This document shows, one piece after another, positions 37,123 through 48,668 of a stretch of DNA of 64,000 bases (position 1 is its first letter; each line of letters opens with the position of its first letter). The notes under the pieces are model-generated. The model ran no database searches. It saw only the letters and a program-made list of their open reading frames with translations, and had not been told where the DNA came from. Source of the DNA: Patellaria atrata CBS 101060 (Eukaryota > Ascomycota > Dothideomycetes > Patellariales > Patellariaceae); contig MU006092.1 of NCBI GenBank assembly GCA_010093705.1, positions 1,516,111 to 1,580,110 on the forward strand. The letters run 5' to 3'. Both the position numbers and the translations under genes were made by a program.

Positions 37123-39448
37123 GCAGTTTCAAATGGGTATCTTATACTGAGAAGTGAAAATAACCAGATTGGAGATAAGATGAGCAGTAAGAAAATGAGG
37201 AATGCAATTCTACATGGAAAAACATCGAGATAAACAAGAGTGGAAAGAGCAAATGTTAATCAAGATATACAAATCTACATTTGGTAACAAGCGAGGATAT
37301 CGATCCCAATGTTGCTTCTTCGCAGGTTTCAACATTACTTCAGTTCCGCGGTCTACTGCACTCAAGTGAAGTCGGATGAAAACGACAAGGATTAATTTAA
37401 ACCTAACGAGAATTGTCTGTATTCATGGTGAGGAGACCATGTCCACGAGAGGATGTACAGTACAGTACACCGCCGGCTTTTTCTTCTACTAACTTCCGTT
37501 AGGGATAGTAGTTTCCTATTACTTGTATGCTCGAAGAACCCAGGACCCAGGACCCATGACGGATGATGTCGGAATGAAACCCACGGTGCAGAAGTTAAGT
37601 AAAGGATTGCTTTAGGAGTACAGAGTAACTTACTCTCTTTTTCTAGTGAGGGAGAATCTGAACTAGGAACTGGGAAGCTAGTGCCGAATCAGCTAGACCG
37701 TCATGGGAGAACTCCAAACTCCCCCGTCGTAGTTTGAACTTCTTTCTTCCCATCTTTTCTCCTTTGTATTCTACGACTTTTTCACGAATTATTGGTAATG
37801 TGTGTATGCGACCATATGAGCAAAAACCTATCGTGCTAGGCGGAAGCCGTTACCGGATCATGAAATTGCCAGCCTTGAACTATTGTTTCATCCTTTTTCC
37901 ACGGCATACCATGCCATGGGGTTCTCATACGATTGTACGAAAAGTTTGTCACCCATTGGAATATATATCAGATGCAATCATCCATTGTCCACCGTCAGCG
38001 GTAATATCATTTGTAACCTCTCGGCTGTTTCCATGTTTTGGAGCGTACACACCACCATCATTGTCACCGATTCCTTCTAGAAATCCATGCGACAGTAGAG
38101 ACAAGTCTTCGCAATTTCATCGGGGTCAAGATTCTATGCACCTACGGAGCATGTCGTTGAAGGATATGTTTACTGTCTCTGAATCTAATCAAAACTCCCA
38201 AAGGAGTTATTGAGTGAATTCAGACCTGCCATCTTCTCGCCACACTTTCAGGGGAATCACCCTTTCTTTCACAACTTCCACACTTGCATCACAGACCTAT
38301 CTGCTTCTCAGTCATCTTTTCTCATATCTGTCCTCAAACATAGGGTTTCATCTCTCAGTATCTTCGCATTTTCTCTCTTTCAGAACGAAGGAATGCCCAA
38401 TGAGGTACCAACTCTTAGGGAAGATCTCCTGGATAGGCTCTCCTTAGCACTCCACGTGCAAGCAGCACAACCCCGGTCATTATTCGACCTTTCGCTACGG
38501 GAGATCAAACGGCACGAAACTCGCTGAAGTTTATCTCAGTGTTGGTGCATTACGAGGAACATTCCAAGGATTCATACGCTTAGAGGTCTTAACTAAATCA
38601 GTATCAATGTTGACATTTTCTAGGCAAGTTTACATGTTTAGTACCCGTAATTATTATTCTCAGAGATGAATTGATTGGGTAACATTTACAAGGAGTCTTG
38701 GTCCTTGGTCCTTGCTGACAGGCTCATAGGCTGAATTCGAGAGCGCATTTGAGCGGGTTTACATAAGCTTTCATTAACATTCTATCTACTGTCAACTAAG
38801 GAATGCATCCCACAGACATTTTCTGTACGCTCTCAACTTATTATCTGGACATCACGGTAGTGTAAGTACTGTACAGAATGGATCCATTTTGGATCATCAC
38901 CGCAAAAATAAAAAACATAAAAAAATCTTTTTCCATGCCAATCGAACCGCACATCTTCCTCACTCCCAAGAGACCATGGCTCTAAAGTCCATGAGGGGTT
39001 TTTTTCTTTCCTATGAAGGCAACTCTATCGCTTTACTCCGTAAAGGGTCAGCTAGTAGAAATTCTGGACTAATAAGTTACACCTGGACTACAAGTGACAC
39101 TCGCCACAAGGCACGGCAGCTCATATCCTTGACATCTTGGCTGAGCAAGTTTACATGCCAAGATTGAAAGAATTAACCAGCTCATAGACGATAATATACA
39201 ATCCGAGTATCTAGATCTTACGCCTCCAGAAGGTTAGTGACATCTATTTCAAAAGCTCGTCTCCTATTCGACCGAGAATACAGGTAGGTTACTTCTTTTC
39301 TTTTAAGTCCTGTCACACTACACTCACTGGCGGCTCTCCTATACAAATCCACGGTCTTGGAAGAGCCAAAGACGTCTTTTTCTCGTCTTCATAAGAGACG
39401 GGTCTCCCTTCCTGTCCCTTTGCGCATCAAAGTCAACAATCAGCAAAG
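37123..39448. other. gene-poor stretch
   Basis: 2.3 kb without a supported gene. Plus-strand ORFs at 37734-38213 and 38210-38527 are CT-rich, have no recognisable motif and lack a sensible splice structure. The last few hundred bases hold the promoter of the ferric reductase gene. Confidence 0.5.
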
Positions 39449-41613
39449 ATGAGGTCTCTACTCGCTATATGTCTCCTTGGGAGTTCAATCCCTCTTGCAA
39501 CAGCATTCGTCGGCCTTGGAAAGATGATGTACAAACCTTCTTGTGCTTACGCGTGCCGTGCCGCTATAGAATCGGCAACACTATCATGCTCAGAAGAAGG
39601 ACATAGTCATGGAGGCCATATGGGACACGGTGGTGGGATGATGACGACCCCAGAATGCCGAGCGGGAGATACACCCTTCCTCACTACATTGGCTTATTGC
39701 ATCAACTCTACATGTGAGGAATTCGATGTCGACTTCTGGAAGTTGGAGAAGTACTGGCACGATAAGACGACTGGCGACGTGGCAGCTGTGCCGAAGTGGA
39801 CGTATGGAGAAGCAGTCCTAGAAGCTGGGAGGAATCCGCCGGAGACAGAATGGGATGGAGAGTCTACTCTGAACTTTACTGCCCTTGTGCCGAAAGAGTC
39901 GTGGATCGCGCAGAAGATGACCTTGGAGTATTTCGAGGAGCAGGAGACGCTGCATGCAAGATATGGGTTCGTTGACACTCGCTACAATCTTTATATCGAT
40001 CAAATACTGACATCAGAGACAGTGTCGTACTCCTCGTCACTGGTTTCGCCATCCCGATAGTGTTCACTCTCATCAACTACCTCCCTTTCATGACCGCACT
40101 CCTGGAACGTCTAAGCCCATACATCATCTATCCCTCCCTTATCGGTAACTATCACGTCCGTCCTCTTCCCTACCTCCTCGGCAATGCCCCGACTATTGGC
40201 CAGTCTCTCTACATCTTTTTCTTCTTCTCCCTCAACATCCTCTTGAGTGCAGTCGAGTACCGTTCCACCCAACCAAACACCTGGTTCGCAACCCGCTGGC
40301 AAGAAATCGCCGGCTACGTCTCCTGCCGCACCGGTGTCCTGGCCTTCGCTCTCGCTCCGCTAGTCATTCTGTTCGCGGGACGGAATAACTTTCTATTATG
40401 GGTCACGAACTGGAGCCACTCGACGTTCATGCTGCTGCACCGGTGGGTAGCAAGGATCTTCGGTCTCCAAGTTATCGTCCACTCTATCGTCGAACTCGCG
40501 CTGTATATCGACAACGGGTCGTTCAAAGAGGAAACGGTCCAACCGTATTGGATCTGGGGCATCGTCGGCACACTAGCCTGCTCCATCATGCTCATAGCCA
40601 GCATGCTCTATTTCCGCCGCCTCTCCTACGAAGTCTTCCTCCTCATCCACATCTTGCTCGCCGTCTTCGTCCTCGTCGGGAGCTGGTACCACGTGGACTT
40701 CCTCTTCGAGAACCGCTGGGGCTACAAGTACTGGCTGTACGCCGCCTTCGCCGTGTGGGCCTTCGACCGCATCCTCCGCCTCCTCCGCATCGCCAAGACC
40801 GGCATCAAGACGGCCAAGGTGACGGACGTCGGCGACGGCATTGTGAGGATCGACATCCCCGGCGTCCGATGGGCCACGGTCCCGGGACGGCACGCGTACG
40901 CTTACTTCCCCGCCATCAGCGGCTGGAGGCCGTGGGAAAATCACCCCTTCTCCATCATTCCCAGCGCGATGCTGCATCCCTCCGCCACTTCCCCCGTCAC
41001 CGCTCCTAACACCAACGCCGCCACAGCCACATCCTCTGCTCCCTCCTCCGTCTCCGAAACAAGCGACCCCGAAAAAGCCCTCCCGCACACGCACACCAAA
41101 CCTCTCTCCTCCCCCCACCGCCCCGCATCCCCTACCCCTGCCTCTGGAGTGACCCTCTACATCCGCAAGTCCACAGGGACAACGCAGCACCTAGTCGACA
41201 GCACCCGCATGACCGCCGTCCTCGACGGACCGTACCCGAACAGCGACACCGCGGCCGTACTAAGCTGTGACCGACTGATCCTCATCGGCGGGGGGATCGG
41301 GATCACGGCGCTTTTACCCTTCCTAGGCGCGCACGCGAACGCGAAGTTATATTGGAGTGTCCGTGCCGCTGGGGCGGGGTTGGTGCAGGAATTAGCGTCT
41401 GCGCTGGAAGGTAGGGAGAAGGAGGTTGTTGTGGGGAGTCGGTTGGATGTCGAAGGGGTGCTGGCTGTGGAAGCGCAGGGGGGCTGGGAGAGGATTGGGG
41501 TCGTGGTTTGTGGACCCGGTGGTCTGTGTGATGGGGTTAGGGATGCGGTGGCTAGGGCAGGGAGGAAGGGGAGGCCGACGTGGGAGTTGGAGGTTGAGGC
41601 TTATAGTTGGTAG
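39449..41613 (+). CDS. ferric-chelate reductase (FRE family)
   Basis: Exons 39449..39966 and 40017..41613 encode 704 aa; the 50-bp intron has GTTCGT, ACTGAC and CATCAG. These enzymes move electrons from cytosolic NADPH through FAD and two hemes to reduce extracellular Fe(III) or Cu(II) before uptake. The order is: signal peptide (MRSLLAICLLGSSIPLATA); an extracellular loop with a His/Gly/Met-rich patch (HSHGGHMGHGGGMM) and Cys residues; several membrane helices with the two His pairs (HRWVARIFGLQVIVH and HILLAVFVLVGSWYH); an FAD-binding HPFSI motif; a low-complexity Ser/Thr/Ala insert; and an NAD(P)H-binding GGGIGITALLPFLGAH. Local GC rises sharply in the second half. It converges with the Fmp42-like gene. 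Confidence 0.95.
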
Positions 41614-42017
41614 GGTTGATACAAGCAGTGGAGCCGTTTGAAATTTATGTTATCCCCCCGCTACTTCTTAAATTACTAACGGTGAAGAGAAATTGCTTCT
41701 TGGCATTGAGCTATGGGACGAGATGTATAAAGTTGGGAACTTGAGTATGTTATTTTACTAACGATCCTCGGAACCAGTGTAAACGCACCAAGCCAATGCA
41801 CCGATGCCAAATCCATATAAAGCATGCTTGTATGCGAGAGAAGACGGAGAGAGATGATAGTGAAAGAGACATGCATATTGAGAAATCAACAATAGTATCA
41901 AATACATGTCATCCAAAATGTTTCAGAAAAACAGGAGAACAACCCTAACGCCAAATCAAATGCAATCAAAGCAGATCTCCTCTCCATACATACCTTATTT
42001 CTCATCCCCATTCCTTA
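41614..42017. other. convergent 3' intergenic region
   Basis: 404 bp between the stops of two convergent genes. It should hold both 3' UTRs and polyadenylation sites. No other feature is seen. Confidence 0.5.
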
Positions 42018-44015
42018 CTATCCAGAAGCCGCAACACCATCAGTACCACCATACCTCCTCCCTCTCGTTTCCCCATTGCTCTCACCATTAAGTAACCCCT
42101 CTCTCTCGCCCCCCGCAGCCGCTGGAATCCTCCTTTCCTCTGCATCTTGCGCTTCAGCCTCCAACCCACTCCTCCCCATCTTCTTACTCTTCCGCCATAC
42201 ATACCCCACCAGTGCTACTCCCACAACTAGTGCAGTGCCCAGAAGGATCAAGTTGACGGGGACGGGGTTGGAGTCGAAAGCCTGGTGCGTGAGGGCGTCG
42301 AGGCCGGATTGGGAGAAGTTGAATAAGCCGGCCAAGCAGATTATGAGACCGTAGACTTTGCCGAAGGTTGCGAAGCCGAAGACTTTGGCGGCGTAATCGC
42401 TGTTGATCGGTCAGTACTGTTGCTGGGCGCGTTTACGGGGTCGAATAAGGGCCTAGAAGGTATTAAAGGAGGGCAAAAGGAAAACCGGAGCTTACGAAAC
42501 AGTTGTATAATAAAGTGGCCTATACACCACAAACAAACACACATTGGCATATGCGGCCCACATCTGCGGAATGACCCCGAGTATTCCAATCATCGTGGCA
42601 ATCGTAACCAGCAACCCGAGCACGAAAGTCGTACTCGAATTATCCAATATTAACCCAATGAAAGGCACCGAGATAACACCACCAAGCGGCAAGGCAACGT
42701 CGAAAAATGTATTAACCTGTACCGCTTTACTATAGTCCCCAAGGAGGTATTCATATTGGGGCCGTATCGTCGCGACGAAGTAATTGATCCGCGTCATCTG
42801 GACGACGGTAAAGAGCGTGACGAGCACGAACCAGGGGCTCATAATCTGTTGGAGAGCTGTTTTGCCGTGCATGGCGCCCCAGACGCCGGACTTGTGTTTC
42901 TTCTTTTCTTCTTTTTGGGTTTGCTCCACCGCGTCTTTACTCCCGAGTAGTTCCGTGATCTCGGAGACGATGGACTCGCGGTGCTCACGGCGCTCAGCGC
43001 GAAGACGCTCGATGGTTGCGCTGTCCTCTGCTCGTGCGAGGAGGTCCGAGTCGGAGTGGGCCAGGCCGTTGTCTTCGGCTTGAACGACGAGCTCACCTAC
43101 CGTTTTGTAGCTCTTCTCCGGCATAACTAGCAATTGTACAATTAGGATATACGCCGGGACAACCAAATATGCAAGAAAGAACTTCTTGGGCCAAAAGCTG
43201 CCGCCAGACGCTTGATAGATCAACCTATAGAATAGGAAGATCGCACTACTGGTGTCGAACGCGCCGGTCAGGAGCGCGAGAATGAGACCAGAGTATCGCG
43301 GAAAGGCATTTGAAAGCTGGAAGGAAGAGATGAAGATGAAGGGTCCCGCGAGTGCAAGGAAAAGATAGCCCGGAATGTAACCGTCGAAGGGCATTTGAAA
43401 GGCAAAGGCGAAAAAGAGACAACCAGCCGTCAGGAAAAACACTCCGACTAACCCGGAAACACGAGGGCCATACCGGTCTAGGATAGTACCTACGGGGAGA
43501 GCGGCGACGTTGGTGGAGACAGCGGCAACAGTGAACATGAAGTTCAAACTGGTGGAAGAAAGTGAGTTCTTGACTGATGTTGGCAGATGAGGTCTAGGAA
43601 ACGTACCTGATCTCTTGGTAGAAGCATACTCTGACTCCATCTTCAATTTCTTGTTCTGTGCACTTTTCTCTGTAGACTTCTTCTTTGATGAGGACCGGTT
43701 TGATGGCCGCATAACCAAACACGATTCCGGCAGCAAAGAGACAGTATATCACAGCACAGATTATCTGCACTGCACCGATCACATATTAGCATCTTCATTC
43801 CTCTTATAGTGTTTGAATTGAAAAATTTAGATTCACTAACCTATCCTCTTCGCCTTTGAAACCTCAAAAGCCGCAACTGGATTTTCTTCGTTCATTGGTG
43901 GTAACCAGGTGTTCACGGGATTGAAACTCAACTTTCTATTCTGCCCCCCATTAGGACTCAAATCTCGCCATCGATCATACTCCTCGAGCGTCGAGACACG
44001 CTCAGCGAGAGACAT
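42018..44015 (-). CDS. fmp42: MFS transporter, Fmp42-like
   Basis: Exons 44015..43841, 43769..43607, 43548..42496 and 42399..42018 encode 590 aa. The start is MSLAERVSTLEEYDRW; an upstream in-frame ATG is not available. The second exon begins the first membrane helix (IICAVIYCLFAAGIVFGYAA). The next has LNFMFTVAAVSTNVAALPVG followed by TILDRYGPR, the MFS loop 2-3 motif. About twelve hydrophobic segments are visible, split by a long charged central loop (residues about 270-350). Late motifs VQVNTFFDVALPLGGVISVP and FATFGKVYGLIICLAGLFN fit the fungal Fmp42 group, related to animal SLC43 amino-acid transporters. The substrate in fungi is not known. The C-terminal tail is Gly/Glu-rich and cytosolic. 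Confidence 0.9.
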
Positions 44016-44882
44016 GATGGAGTATACAGCAACCCCGCACAAAAAAGATTTACGGGATGTTACGATATATAGCGATTTCGGAGATAAAAGATGGTGGGAG
44101 GGATGTATCTAGCTCTGAAGTATCAGGTGGTTGGAATACTTAAAGTAGAGCTTGTCAATTGGACAAAGATGATAGGTGAATGCGGTGGCGACTGGGCGAA
44201 TAGCTCTCTCCTCTCTCCCCTTTCACTCCTCCTCTTTAACCTAGTTCTAATGCAAGGAGCAGAAGATTTAGGACAATTGGAAAAATGCTCCTTACTGGAG
44301 CTGAGTACTGTGAAAAAGCTGAATGACTTAAAAGAAGACTTAGCTGTCCTGTATTTTTGAAATCCGGTCAGAAATGGACAAAAGGGAAAGAAAGTACAAA
44401 AGATGAAGACGAGTTTGGGAGGCGGGGGGCAAGCAGAAGCTCAATCTGCAGGGTGAGGTCAAAATTTTGCCTTGGCTTTGGTGGCAGTTCCGATAACACT
44501 AGAACTATAAAAACTACCGGTATCAAGCCTCAAATCTTTTAGCACTAGAACGGATATCGTGGGAGATGGATGTGATGGAGACTGATAGTGATAAGGATTT
44601 GTTACTAACTGCGATTTCTGCTGTATGAAGATCGGATGAAGCAGATGGCTTCCTCTCTATTTCCAACGCGATGGATCTTAGGTTGGATCGTTAAAAGGTG
44701 CAAGGTCAGATATAAACCCTGAACAAAATATGCAAAAGTTATGCAACGTGATACAAAAGAATAGAGGGGTAGCTCTTGCTTGGCTTGGTGGGGTTACCGC
44801 GAAACTCGGCATCAGTCAATTACTGAAAACGGCAGTATTTACTTTAGATTATCAGGAATGAGCGCAAAAATCCTAGTTCAAA
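44016..44882. other. intergenic region upstream of the MFS gene
   Basis: 867 bp between the start of the MFS gene and the tRNA gene. No ORF of note is seen. Confidence 0.5.
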
Positions 44883-45000
44883 AGTCCTGTGACGCAGTGG
44901 TTAGCGTGTCGTTCTTATATTTACGTTCCTCGCTTGCGAGGTTGTATGTATGACCATTGTGGTAATGCGAAAGTCGCGGGTTCAAGTCCCGCCAGGACTA
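44883..45000 (+). tRNA. tI(UAU): tRNA-Ile (UAU) with intron
   Basis: Folds by eye as a complete tRNA. The acceptor pairs AGTCCTG with CAGGACT, with discriminator A at 45000. The D stem is ACGC/GCGT around AGTGGTTA. The anticodon stem TCGTT/TGCGA has a wobble and one mismatch. The loop C-T-TAT-A puts anticodon UAU at 44916-44918. The T arm is GCGGG-TTCAAGT-CCCGC. A 45-nt intron (44920-44964) follows position 37, the standard place, and carries its own CCTCGCTTGCGAGG hairpin. Removing it leaves 73 nt. tRNA-Ile(UAU) is one of the tRNAs that normally carries an intron in fungi. It decodes the rare AUA codon. Confidence 0.93.
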
Positions 45001-45561
45001 GGGCTTATCTTTTTGCTTTTTCATCCTCCAGTATATGTGAATTTGTTGTTGAGTTCCAAGGTGGTTGGATTATTGATATTTTTTGGTGGATTCGGGGAAC
45101 TGGAGAAGCAGGCGGGTAGGTAATTAAAAGAGGCTTGGCGTAAGAGATAATCGATTTGGGGTGGAGCGGAGTTGTAGATGGCATTCTCACTTTTTTTAAT
45201 ATCATAACGGAATCAGACTAAGAAAAGATTGAATCAGGTTAATCTCAGATAGGGCTAGAAGATAATCTTTGCAAATATCGTATATATGTATACCTTATAT
45301 ATCATTAGCTTGACTCAGTCTATGCTGTAGAAACTCTCAAAGTCTCAAGAAGAAAAAAACAAAAACACCATTCCATGCACCTTATCGCCCAAGATGCTAT
45401 AAACCAAATACGATATGTGCGAACGAAAGACAATCTTTCCCACAACGCCACGCTATGCAATGCTAATCACCATATCACCATCCTCAAAACCCGTCGCGAG
45501 GAGTTATCTGGTCAGTCTTATTACAAAAAATATATTCCACTAGAAAAGTCAAGGATCAAGT
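45001..45561. other. intergenic region
   Basis: 561 bp between the tRNA and the stop of the LPMO-like gene. No feature is supported. Confidence 0.45.
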
Positions 45562-46791
45562 CTAACCATAAAACCTCATCGCATGCCGTCTCTGTGCATG
45601 TCTCACAATATCCTCTCTAATCGGTTGGGCATGGACAAGTTCATCTTCCGGTTCGATGACATCGCGTTTCTGCACGCTACCCGTTGCTTGAGGACGCGGG
45701 AGGGTGATGGTCTCGACGAGTGTCACGACCATCGTGGTGTATTCTTGAGACTGCGATGATGCGGGGGATAGTGTTGTCGTTGGCAAGACAGCAGGATCAG
45801 AGCTGACGGCAGGAACAGAGGACGGCCTTGTCGCAAGAGTTGTTGAGGCAACAGGAGCGGTTGGCACAGCGAAACCTGGTGGTGTAGTAGCTGCTGGTGC
45901 AGTGCGAGCGAAGGTGTAATCTTTGAGCGGATCTGTTGTCAAGGCCTTGCGGTTCTTGTAAGCAGAGACAGCAGCAGTTTGAGGATCCTGTTGAATCATA
46001 GGGTTCTTCGGTGCACCTTGAGGTTTCTCCGCGACGATATCGACATCAGAACAGGTGGTATAGTACTCGTCTTTGCCCCTGGGGATGTTGGGATCGATAC
46101 CGGGTAGGGTTGGCCACTGCCAGACCCAGTAGAGTGTCATAGTTGTCCCGACTTGGGCGTCTGTTGGCATCAAAACATCCGTTTCGCAGAACTGTTCGTG
46201 TGGGGCAATGTTTGATCCATCGCGAGCCGCAGCCGCTTCTTGGCGCGCGATCGCTACAGGGGAGTTGTTCAGTTGGTAGCATCGGCCATCATCGTAGTTA
46301 TTGGCTGCCAGGAGTTTGCCACGCTTATCACCACCGCTGCCGTCCTTGGTCCACCTCATAACCTCAACGATCTTCTCATCTGTTTTGGGTTGAGTTGTGC
46401 CAAAGACGAAGACAGTGCCACCACCCTCTGGTTTTCCAATGTTATTATCACGAAGTGAGACGTGGCCGTTCTCCGCATACTTCATTGCGATCCATTGACC
46501 GGGAGGAACCTTGAGACGAGGGAACCCATTGTTCTGTTTAGGGTTTTGTTGTGAAGGGCGGCAAAGAGGAGAGGCCTCAGTGATGCGGTCGTCGACATTG
46601 GGGACTAGGAAGTTGTTGACCGCAGCGTCGAAACCGGGGGCACCGCGTTCGTGGAAATCCCGCGGATAACCATTTTGGCCGACATACTTGCCATCAGGGC
46701 CGATAGCAGTGAGCTGATCAAGCCAAGTATGGGCGAGGGCTCCGGAAGAGAGGAGAGAGAGAAGCGAAAACTTGAGCAATGAAGGCCGCAT
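45562..46791 (-). CDS. secreted LPMO-like protein (DUF7492 type)
   Basis: A single exon encodes 409 aa. The signal peptide (MRPSLLKFSLLSLLSSGALA) should be cut directly before HTWLDQL, which would expose an N-terminal His. An exposed first His is the copper-binding hallmark of lytic polysaccharide monooxygenases. Further motifs are NGYPRDFHERGAPGF, PPGQWIAMKYAENGHVSLRD (a second His), and TTMTLYWVWQWPTLPGIDP near the end of the folded part. After about residue 290 the chain becomes Ala/Thr/Pro/Ser-rich, a typical extracellular linker, with no carbohydrate-binding module and no clear GPI signal. I recognise the DUF7492 group; oxidative activity is inferred from the His1 layout and is not established. 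The upstream region carries a cluster of ACAATG motifs. Confidence 0.82.
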   Translation of the reverse strand: MRPSLLKFSLLSLLSSGALAHTWLDQLTAIGPDGKYVGQNGYPRDFHERGAPGFDAAVNNFLVPNVDDRITEASPLCRPSQQNPKQNNGFPRLKVPPGQWIAMKYAENGHVSLRDNNIGKPEGGGTVFVFGTTQPKTDEKIVEVMRWTKDGSGGDKRGKLLAANNYDDGRCYQLNNSPVAIARQEAAAARDGSNIAPHEQFCETDVLMPTDAQVGTTMTLYWVWQWPTLPGIDPNIPRGKDEYYTTCSDVDIVAEKPQGAPKNPMIQQDPQTAAVSAYKNRKALTTDPLKDYTFARTAPAATTPPGFAVPTAPVASTTLATRPSSVPAVSSDPAVLPTTTLSPASSQSQEYTTMVVTLVETITLPRPQATGSVQKRDVIEPEDELVHAQPIREDIVRHAQRRHAMRFYG

Positions 46792-47023
46792 ATTGAGGTA
46801 TAGAGAAGTATAAGTATAGAGTTTGGATATCTTTAGACTTGCGCTGCGAGAATCTCTAAAGTGACTTGTTCAGAAAGGGTACAAAAAGTAGATTTCGTGG
46901 TCGAGGTACGAGTTGTGCTCTCAGGATAGATGTTTCTGATGTTTGATGCGGTCGACGCTGATATTTAGAAGTAGATGTGCTCTTATAAGTCTATGATAAA
47001 AGATATGTTGTAGAAAGAAACAA

Positions 47024-47163
47024 CATTGTCAAGGCCAGCATGACAATGAACAAAGAGTGAGCGATAGTAACAATGGCGATTCAACAAAGGTCATTGTTGA
47101 AGTGGGCCGTGGCCATTGTCAGCAGTTCAGAGAACGTGAACAATGGGGAGGTCGATGACAATG
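47024..47163. promoter_or_regulatory. cluster of seven ACAATG hexamers
   Basis: ACAATG or its complement CATTGT occurs at 47024-47029, 47043-47048, 47070-47075, 47092-47097, 47114-47119, 47140-47145 and 47158-47163. The first six form three inward- or outward-facing pairs (CATTGTC/GACAATG, AACAATG/CATTGTT, CCATTG/CAATGG). About 0.07 copies would be expected by chance in 140 bp on both strands. The core ACAAT is the classic binding sequence of HMG-box proteins. The cluster lies 230-375 bp upstream of the LPMO-like start codon, so a regulatory role there is a reasonable inference. Confidence 0.6.
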
Positions 47164-48668
47164 AGACAATAGACAGCGGGTGAGGGGGGGTTTTGAGGAG
47201 GACAATAACAATACAGTGAACATCAGTGAACAGCACGTCTGCAGCAAACAAGATTCTTGACAGCCAATGAAATCACCTTATCAAAACCCGACGAAACGAG
47301 AGGTAAGGCAATGGACACGCGAGAATATGAGTTTCTATTCTCGAACAAGCCTCAATGCTTGATGTGTTCCGGATTACCAGGATTTGAAGAGCCGCATCTG
47401 GGTAGAGGCCTATACATATCTACAAGGAAGGCCTGGGCGGTTTGCAGAAAGAGAATGCGCGCGGTATTCCGGTCCTTCATTATATCCAATTTCCACGAAC
47501 TTGCTTATGATTCCGGATATTTTGGTCCATTACTGCAAATCCATCTGCCAGCAGTTCATGAGTTCCGCTGTCGTGATACAGTCGGGGGGCGAATGAGTTA
47601 CGGAGAGAACACCTCGATATCAGGAATCTTTTGGCAAAGATAGCATCTCAAACCCGATCGTGAGTACCACAACAGCACTTCATCCTCCCGTTACTCCCCA
47701 TCTTCGTCCCGGTTGCAAGATGAGTCAAAGGCACGAGTGGCTCCTGTCATTCTTCCAGACCTGTCCGCATGGTCAATTCAACGCGTCGGAGTAGGAAAAC
47801 CGGGATATACAATCATGCAGGACATGTTCTACTGGCACTTTGCGACAGTCAAGAGTGAGTAGGGCGGCTCGAGAGGTCAGAGATTATCGAGGTCGTTGAA
47901 GTCGTGTTTCGCTTGGCGGGCGTTTCGAGAACACTCACTCTTCTTTCGATGATTGGACCGCGCAGCGCTCTTCAAAACTGCAACCCAAACGCCGACCATC
48001 TTTAGAAATTTCAATCTCGCTAATAACTTCGAAATATCAAAATACGGATTCCTGAGATGTAGTGGAAATGGAATGGTAATCATCAAATATGGATTCTTCC
48101 TTTTTTTTTAGCCTCTGCGCTTAGAACTACCTCGACAGGTGTTTATAAGATGACGTGTTGCTCGAAACAATGTTGAGTACCTTTGTCCTGTACGCTGTAC
48201 ATACCGATGCCACTGTAGTGGCTTATCGGGTAGGTATGATTACTATCCGATACTGACTAATTGATATCGAGATCATTTTTGTGCGCAAAAGACGCACTGA
48301 GGAGGATATGCTTTTAAAGCCGTAATTATACAGTACTAAGAATCATATTGTACATACATCCTCGGGTCCGAGTTATTCGTACAATTTTCACTCCTACACA
48401 TAGGAAGGTCCAGTTCGTACAACGTCTCCTAACTGTACGTGGAACACAAGAGACGGAGAATACAGATCTCATATACAGCACCGTTCGCGAAATGCGTAGA
48501 TCTATCTCTTCACATTATCGTCCTTTCAACTGAATATAAATACTGTCAGCATTGCGAAGGGGAGGAAAGCAAGGTTTAGGACTTACCGATTCTCAACCAC
48601 AATAATACAATGGTGGGATTTTAAATCCATACCTTCCAATATTCCTTCTCTTCTCAATCTCTAGGGCC
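47164..48668. other. gene-poor stretch with possible coding fragments
   Basis: No complete gene could be built. On the plus strand, frames at 47257-47640 and 47384-47596 and a short stretch at about 47717-47860 (containing VAPVILPDLSAWSIQRVGV and KPGYTIMQDMFYWHF) have protein-like composition. I recognise no family and found no splice pattern joining them. They may be an unannotated or decaying gene. The remainder is AT-rich with nothing visible. Confidence 0.35.

Noticed and set aside
37734-38213. Plus-strand ORF of 159 codons
   Set aside because: No motif, no signal or membrane pattern, CT-rich composition and no splice context; most likely a random frame.
40573-41190. Minus-strand ORF of 205 codons inside the ferric reductase
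   Set aside because: GC-rich shadow of the opposite coding strand; Gly/Val/Asp-biased with no domain.
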